Of a stretch of DNA of 64,000 nucleotides, positions 58,906 to 64,000 are shown piece by piece. The notes beneath the pieces were generated by a model. It searched no databases. It had not been told where the DNA came from and saw nothing but the letters and a program-made list of their open reading frames with translations. How positions within the stretch are numbered: the stretch's first letter is position 1; each line of letters opens with the position of its first letter. Source of the DNA: Leifsonia shinshuensis (GTDB lineage Bacteria; Actinomycetota; Actinomycetes; Actinomycetales; Microbacteriaceae); contig NZ_JACCFL010000001.1 of the NCBI RefSeq assembly GCF_013410375.1, positions 248,001-312,000 of the forward strand, written 5' to 3'. Both the position numbers and the translations under genes were made by a program.

Positions 58906-58935
58906 GCCACCACGGGTGCGGATATCCGTGGTGGC
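58906..58935 (+). terminator. Hairpin after the GntR gene
   Basis: GCCACCACGG and CCGTGGTGGC form a perfect 10-bp stem with a 10-base loop, 36 bases past the stop codon. Confidence 0.6.
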
Positions 58936-59010
58936 CCGGATGCCGCGCGGGCGGCCCGCGCTCTACCGTGTCATCAGGCCCGGCCAGAGGGGGCAGTCCA
59001 GGGGGGACGA

Positions 59011-59044
59011 CAGAAGGCCGGTCCCGAAAGGGACCGGCCTTCTG
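59011..59044. terminator. Terminator of the chvE-gguAB operon
   Basis: CAGAAGGCCGGTCCC and GGGACCGGCCTTCTG form a perfect 15-bp stem around a GAAA loop. It ends the minus-strand sugar operon and could also stop read-through from the plus strand. Confidence 0.82.
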
Positions 59045-59074
59045 CTCTGTGCTGGTGACTCGTGGGGCTGACGC

Positions 59075-60166
59075 TTACTTGGTCAGCGGCTCCAGGGTCG
59101 GGTCGTTGGCGTAGGCCTCCGCCGCGTTCGCCTTGGTGACGATGACCGGCTTGAGGAGGTAGGCCGGGACGACCTTGACGCCGTTGTTGTACGACTTGTC
59201 GTCGTTCGTCTCCGGCTTCTTGCCCGCCTGCAGGTCCTTGACCATCTGGATGGCCTGCTTGACCAGGTTGCGGGTGTCCTTGTTGATGGTCGAGTACTGC
59301 TCGCCCGCCATGATCGACTTGACCGACTCGGCCTCGGAGTCCTGACCGGTGACGACCGGGACCGGCTTGCCCGCACCCTTCACCGAGGTGATGATGGCGC
59401 GCGCGAGGGTGTCGTTCGGCGAGAGGACTCCGTCCAGCTCGGTCGAGCCGTAGCTCTTGGCGAGCAGGGTGTCCATCCGGGTCTGCGCGTTCGCCGGCAG
59501 CCAGCCCTGGGTGGCGGTTTGCTTGATGTCGGTCTCACCGGAGACGACCTTCAGCGTGCCGTCGTCGATCTTCGGCTGCAGGACCTTCATGGCGCCGTCG
59601 AAGAAGACCTTCGAGTTGGCGTCGTCGGGCGAGCCCGAGAACAGCTCGATGTTGAACTTGGTCTTGCCCGGGTACTTGGCCTTCATGCCGTCGACGAGGG
59701 CCTGGCCCTGAAGCTCGCCGACCTTCTCGTTGTCGTACGCGACGTAGTAGTCGACGTCCTTGGTGTTGAGGATGAGGCGGTCGTAGGCGATCACGGTCGC
59801 GCCGGCGTCGTGCGCGGCCTTGGCCTGCGCGGCGAGCTGGCCGCCGTCGACGGCGCCGATGATGACGACCTTGGCGCCGTTGGTGATCATCGACTGGATC
59901 TGGGACTGCTGGTCGGAGACGCCCGAGCCGCCCGCGTACTGCACGTCGCCCTTGAAGCCGGCGGCCTTGAGGCCGTCGGTGAACAGGCCGCCCGCGAGCA
60001 CCCAGTTCTCCGAGGTCTTGGTCGGGAGCGCGACGCCGATGGAGGCGTCCTTGGCGAAGCCGGAGGCCGTCGAGGCGGTGCCGGAGCCGTCACGGCTCGA
60101 GCAGCCGGACAGGGCCAGCGCGGCGGCAGCTGCGACAGCCACTGTCGCGAGTGCGATCTTGCGCAT
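59075..60166 (-). CDS. chvE: Sugar-binding lipoprotein, ChvE/XylF type
   Basis: The 363-residue protein has a lipobox LSGC (Cys22) and the periplasmic-binding-protein-4 fold with SIGVALPTKTSENWVLAGGL, a hinge with VVIIGAVDGGQL, and VIAYDRLI. It matches the ChvE-type multiple-sugar (xylose/arabinose/galactose/glucose) binding proteins of the CUT2 importer class. It is the last gene of the operon, after the permease. The ATPase of this operon carries a premature stop, so uptake may be impaired. Confidence 0.9.
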   Translation of the reverse strand: MRKIALATVAVAAAAALALSGCSSRDGSGTASTASGFAKDASIGVALPTKTSENWVLAGGLFTDGLKAAGFKGDVQYAGGSGVSDQQSQIQSMITNGAKVVIIGAVDGGQLAAQAKAAHDAGATVIAYDRLILNTKDVDYYVAYDNEKVGELQGQALVDGMKAKYPGKTKFNIELFSGSPDDANSKVFFDGAMKVLQPKIDDGTLKVVSGETDIKQTATQGWLPANAQTRMDTLLAKSYGSTELDGVLSPNDTLARAIITSVKGAGKPVPVVTGQDSEAESVKSIMAGEQYSTINKDTRNLVKQAIQMVKDLQAGKKPETNDDKSYNNGVKVVPAYLLKPVIVTKANAAEAYANDPTLEPLTK

Positions 60167-60215
60167 TCTTATCTCTTTCTCTGGTTGTGATGGTGCAGGG
60201 TTCGGGAGGTGCGGG

Positions 60216-61565
60216 TCAGGAGGTGAGCGAGCGCGCCGAGTCCTCGGCGGGGTCGCTGGTGGGGAGCACGGGGGGCTGCTCGGCGCCCGCGGCGTCGGCC
60301 GCGGCCTCCCGGCGTCCGCCGCCGCCGAACAGGCGCCCGATCAGGGAGGGGCCGCCGCGGCGGTGCGAGTAGACGTCGATGCCGACGGCGATCAGGAGGA
60401 CGAGGCCCTTGATGATCTGCACCCAGTCGCTGGTCACGCCGAGCAGCTGGAGCCCGTTGTTGAGCACCGCGATGACGAGACCACCGACGATGGAGCCGGC
60501 GACGGTTCCGATGCCGCCGGAGACCGCGGCGCCACCGATGAAGACGGCCGCGATGGCGTCGAGCTCCCAGCCGAGGCCGTCCTGCGGGCCGGAGGAGACC
60601 GAGCGGGCGACGGCGATCATGCCGGCGAGCGCGGCGAGCACCGACATGTTCATCATCACGTAGAAGTTGACGCGCTTGATCTTGACGCCCGACAGCTCCG
60701 CGGCGTGCGAGTTGCCGCCGACCGCGTAGATGTGGCGACCGAAGATCGTGTTCCGCGTGATGAACGAGTACAGGATGATCAGGACGCCGAGGATGATGCC
60801 CGACACCGGGAAGGAGGTGCCGACGCGGCCGCCCGCGAACAGGAACGTGAAGTAGATCACGACGGCGTCCAGCACGACGACCTTGAAGACGCTCACCCAG
60901 AGCGGCGCCTTGTCGGAGCCCATCTTCGTCTGGTTGCGGCGGGTGCGGACCTCGAGCAGCGCGATGACGACCGCGATGACGATGCCGAGCAGCAGCGTGG
61001 AGTTGTTGTAGCCGGTGTTCGGACCCCACTCGGGCAGGAAGCCGCCGCCGATGAAGGTGAAGCCGTCCGGCACGGGGATGGTGTTGGCGTTTCCGATGAG
61101 CTGGTTGAGGCCGCGGAAGATGAGCATGCCCGCGAGGGTCACGATGAACGCCGGGACGCCGACGTAGGCGACCCACCAGCCCTGCCAGGCGCCGATCACC
61201 GCGCCGACAGCCAGGCCGAGCACGATGGCCAGCGGCCAGGGCAGGTTCCACTGCGTCATCGCCTGCGCGACGATGATGCCCACCACGGCGGCGACCGAGC
61301 CGACCGACAGGTCGATGTGGCCGGCGATGATGACCATGACCATCCCGATCGCCAGCACCAGCACGTAGGCGTTCTGGTTGACCAGGTTGATCAGGTTCAC
61401 CGGGTCGAGGGTCTTGCCGCCGGTGAGGATCTCGAACAGCAGGACGATGACGACGAGCGCGCCGAGGATGCCGAACTGGCGTCCGGTGGACTGGCCGCCG
61501 CCGAACATCTTGCCCAGGTCGCGGATCCCGCCGGACTTCTTCTTCGCTTCGATCTGAGTGGTCAT
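60216..61565 (-). CDS. gguB: Sugar ABC transporter permease, GguB/MmsB type
   Basis: The 449-residue protein has about ten to twelve membrane helices, with VLVLAIGMVMVIIAGHIDLS, FIVTLAGMLIFRGLNQL and VFIGGAAVSGGIGTVAGSIV as in CUT2 permeases. The length with a Gly/Ala/Arg-rich C-terminal tail is slightly above the usual. Its ATG overlaps by one base the stop of the ATPase gene. It forms the channel for the ChvE-type binding protein. Confidence 0.92.
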   Translation of the reverse strand: MTTQIEAKKKSGGIRDLGKMFGGGQSTGRQFGILGALVVIVLLFEILTGGKTLDPVNLINLVNQNAYVLVLAIGMVMVIIAGHIDLSVGSVAAVVGIIVAQAMTQWNLPWPLAIVLGLAVGAVIGAWQGWWVAYVGVPAFIVTLAGMLIFRGLNQLIGNANTIPVPDGFTFIGGGFLPEWGPNTGYNNSTLLLGIVIAVVIALLEVRTRRNQTKMGSDKAPLWVSVFKVVVLDAVVIYFTFLFAGGRVGTSFPVSGIILGVLIILYSFITRNTIFGRHIYAVGGNSHAAELSGVKIKRVNFYVMMNMSVLAALAGMIAVARSVSSGPQDGLGWELDAIAAVFIGGAAVSGGIGTVAGSIVGGLVIAVLNNGLQLLGVTSDWVQIIKGLVLLIAVGIDVYSHRRGGPSLIGRLFGGGGRREAAADAAGAEQPPVLPTSDPAEDSARSLTS

Positions 61566-63112
61566 TATCGGGTTGCCTTCTTCTTGGCCGAGGTCATGCT
61601 TTTCAGGAGGGTCTCGGGGGTCGCCTCCGCGATCGGAAGCTCGTTGGTGATCTGCCCCTCGAAGATCGTGTAGATGCGATCCGAGATGCCGAGCAGCTCG
61701 GGGAGCTCGGAGGAGATGACGATGACGCCCTTCCCCTGCGCGGCGAGCTGCTGGATGATGCCGTAGATCTCGTACTTGGCCCCGACGTCGATGCCGCGGG
61801 TCGGCTCGTCGAGGATGAGGATGTCCGGGTCGGTGAACATCCACTTGGCCAGGACGACCTTCTGCTGGTTGCCGCCGGAGAGCGTGCTCACGCCGCGGTC
61901 GACGTCCGGGGTCTTGATCCGGAGGCTGGTCCGGTAGTCCTCGGCGATCGCGTGCTCGCGCTGGTGGTTCACGACGCCGCGCTTCGCGATCTTGGTCAGC
62001 TTGGCGGAGACGATCGACTGCTTGATGTCGTCGAGGAGGTTGAGGCCGAGCACCTTGCGGTCCTCGCTCACGTAGGCGAGGCCGTTGTCGATCGCCTCGG
62101 AGACGGTTCGGAGCTGGATCTGCTTGCCGTCCTTGTAGGCCTCGCCGGAGACGAAGGTGCCGTAGGAGCGGCCGAAGACGCTCATCGCGAACTCGGTGCG
62201 CCCGGCGCCCATCAGGCCGGCGAAGCCGACGATCTCGCCGCGGCGCACGGTGAAGCTGGAGCCCTTGACCACGAGCCGGTCGGCGACCTGCGGGTGCTGC
62301 ACGACCCAGTCGCGGACCTCGAACAGGACCTCGCCGATGTTCGGCGTGCGGTCGGGGAACCGGCTCTCGAGCGTGCGGCCGACCATCCCGCGGATGATGC
62401 GGTCCTCGTCCACGCCGTCGCCCTTGACGTCGAGGGTCTCGATCGCGCGGCCGTCGCGGATGATCGTGATCTGGTCGGCGACCTTCTCGATCTCGTTGAG
62501 CTTGTGGCTGATGATGATGGAGCTGACGCCCTTGTGCTTCAGACCGACGATGAGGTCGAGCAGGTGGGCGGACTCCGCCTAGTTCAGCGCGGCGGTCGGC
62601 TCGTCGAGGATGAGGAGCTTGACGTCCTTGTTGAGCGCCTTGGCGATCTCGACGAGCTGCTGCTTGCCGACGCCGATGTTCTTGATCTGGGTGTCCGGGT
62701 CGTCGCTCAGGCCCACGCGGGCGAGCAGCTCGACGGCGCGGCGCTTGGCCTCGTTCCAGTCGATGACGCCGCCGCGCCCCGGCTCGTTGCCGAGGAAGAT
62801 GTTCTCGGTGATCGAGAGCTCGGGGATGAGCGCGAGCTCCTGGTGGATGATGACGATGCCGCGCTGCTCGGACGAGCGGATGTCCTTGAACCGCATCACC
62901 TCGCCCTGGTAGACGATGTCGCCCGTATAAGTCCCGAACGGGTAGACGCCGGACAGGACCTTCATCAGCGTGGACTTGCCCGCGCCGTTCTCGCCGCAGA
63001 TGGCGTGGATCTCGTTGGCGTGGACGGTGAGGGAGACATCCTCGAGCGCCTTCACGCCCGGGAACTCCTTGGTGATCGCGCGCATCTGCAGGATGACTGC
63101 GTTCGACGGCAT
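61565..63112 (-). pseudogene. gguA: Sugar ABC transporter ATPase (GguA/XylG/MmsA type) interrupted by an in-frame TAG
   Basis: The frame from ATG 63112 to the TAA at 61565 would code for 515 residues of a two-domain CUT2 ATPase, the usual length. Domain 1 has Walker [10 protein letters not shown] (40-48), [14 protein letters not shown] and Walker B LLILDEPT. Codon 178 (62581-62579) is TAG, right after LDEPTAALN, where relatives usually carry Glu/Asp. After it the same frame continues intact with IIISHKLNEIEKVADQ and a full domain 2 (TLSGGNQQK, LILDEPTRGIDVG). One substitution (e.g. GAG to TAG) explains it. Either the gene is freshly inactivated, the base is a sequencing error, or the stop is read through. 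Confidence 0.85.
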
Positions 63113-63178
63113 CGTCGCTCCTTGGTGTGCTGTTCGGGCTGGGTCCCCGCTGTGCGGGTGCGTGGGTTGCGCCTAAGT

Positions 63179-63208
63179 AGTAAACGCTAAATTCAGTCTT
63201 GACGTCAA
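63179..63208 (-). promoter_or_regulatory. Candidate promoter of the chvE-gguAB operon
   Basis: On the minus strand TTGACG (63208-63203) is followed after 18 bases by TTTACT (63184-63179). The -35 overlaps the palindrome TTGACGTCAA (63199-63208). The AT-rich block between contains TTTAGCG. The site lies about 70 bases before the ATPase start and is a natural target for the ROK regulator next door. Confidence 0.55.
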
Positions 63209-63325
63209 ATAGTGAAGACAACGGATCGGTAACGACGAGGTGGACCGCACGGTCCACCGGTGGCGGCCAGTGGCCCACCGGCTTCGGCGCCTGCGCCCGC
63301 GCCCGCGTCCGCGCGTCCCGGAGGG

Positions 63326-64000
63326 CTATTCGTTGCCGTCGAGGGCGCCCTGGATGACCAGGGCCGCGGCGCCGAGCGACTCGGCGCGGTCGCCGAGCGA
63401 GGAGATCCGCACGATCGTCGTCTCGGCGATGACGGGGATCGCGTTGCGCTGGATGCCGCGCCGGATCGGCCCGAGCAGGGCGTCGCCGAGCCCGACCAGC
63501 GGTCCGCCGATGAGCACCAGCTCCGGGTTGATGACGTTGGCGATGTTGCCGATCGCCTGCCCGATCGCGGTGCCGGCGTCGCTCACCACGCGCAGCACGG
63601 CGGGGTCGCGTTCGCGTCCCCGCTGCAGGATGTCAGCGGTGCTGACCGGCGCGTTCACCCCGTGGCCGAGCGTCTCGATCATCACGCTCGTGGACGCGAT
63701 CGTCTCCAGGCAGCCGCGGTTGCCGCAGCGGCAGATGACGCCCTGCTCGGCGACCGGGGTGTGCCCGAGCTCGCCCGTGATCCCGAGGAACCCGTAGTAC
63801 GGCAGGCCGTTGAGGATCAGCCCGGCGCCGATGCCGGTGCCGATCTTGACGAAGATCAGGTTGCGGACCCCGCGGTTGGCGCCCCAGGTGACCTCGGCGA
63901 GGGCGCCGAGGTTGGCGTCGTTGTCCACGACCACCGGGAACCGGAACGCCTCCTCCAGGTCGCGCAGTCGCACACCGACCCACTCCGGGAGGATGGCGCC
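63326..64000 (-). CDS. ROK-family regulator or sugar kinase, C-terminal part (runs off the window)
   Basis: The visible 224 residues contain the ROK pattern VVVDNDANLGALAEVTWGAN, IGTGIGAGLILNG, the signature GITGELGHTPVAEQG and the zinc motif CRCGNRGCLE. The N-terminus is outside the window, so whether an HTH is present cannot be seen. Its position upstream of the sugar ABC operon, on the same strand, favours a ROK repressor of that operon over a glucokinase. Confidence 0.85.
   Translation of the reverse strand, partial: GAILPEWVGVRLRDLEEAFRFPVVVDNDANLGALAEVTWGANRGVRNLIFVKIGTGIGAGLILNGLPYYGFLGITGELGHTPVAEQGVICRCGNRGCLETIASTSVMIETLGHGVNAPVSTADILQRGRERDPAVLRVVSDAGTAIGQAIGNIANVINPELVLIGGPLVGLGDALLGPIRRGIQRNAIPVIAETTIVRISSLGDRAESLGAAALVIQGALDGNE

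Overview
The window is GC-rich DNA from an actinobacterium, most probably a member of the Microbacteriaceae (Leifsonia-like). The reasons are the NucS/EndoMS mismatch endonuclease in place of MutSL, many GTG and TTG starts, dense ATGA/GTGA stop-start overlaps, a LAxTG (sortase-E type) surface protein with chaplin-like repeats, PTS genes organised as in actinobacteria, and sugar ABC importers without their own ATPase. No rRNA, tRNA, CRISPR array or prophage was seen. One complete IS30-family element is present. The first and last genes run off the window.

Layout. 1-2.8 kb: part of a lactonase, nucS, an SseB-like gene, a HAD phosphatase and a lipoprotein. 2.8-2.94 kb: a tandem intergenic palindrome repeat. 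2.9-8.8 kb (minus): a PRD/BglG-type PTS regulator, an acyltransferase and a secreted GH97 glycosidase. 8.9-14.6 kb (plus): a PTS and mannitol operon (orphan EIIB, ptsH, ptsI, mtlA, mtlF, mtlD). 14.6-21.1 kb: two divergent operons (N-acyl-amino hydrolase, KDPG aldolase and fold-III PLP deaminase, against KDG kinase, IclR regulator and RidA) that together look like a route from N-acyl-amino sugar acids such as N-acetylglucosaminate to pyruvate and glyceraldehyde-3-phosphate. 21.1-23.8 kb: type III PKS, ICMT-like methyltransferase and flavoprotein, resembling an alkylresorcinol/phenolic-lipid operon. 23.9-29.4 kb: an orphan ParB-like protein, a large chaplin-like repeat surface protein, a second secreted protein, and an MFS/MarR pair.

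29.5-39.7 kb: SnoaL-like protein, two FluC fluoride channels, the IS30 element, a universal stress protein, a holin-like/DUF3618/YihY membrane operon, YCII and NUDIX proteins, LysE/Lrp, an rtcB RNA ligase gene behind a leader that looks like an attenuator, and a membrane-anchored M15-like peptidase. 40-51 kb: a NarL-type two-component pair, then a GH38 alpha-mannosidase with its ABC importer and a likely ROK regulator; a small secreted-protein/micro-membrane-protein unit lies between. 51-58.9 kb: a MarP-type serine protease, a quinone oxidoreductase, MFS/TetR with a clear pair of operators, AzlCD, hypothetical genes and two divergent GntR regulators. 59-64 kb: a ChvE/GguAB-type sugar ABC operon whose ATPase gene carries an in-frame amber codon directly after Walker B, next to a ROK regulator cut by the window end.

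Carbon-source uptake and its control are the main theme (mannitol PTS, amino-sugar acid, mannoside and monosaccharide ABC systems, each beside a regulator), mixed with cell-envelope genes.
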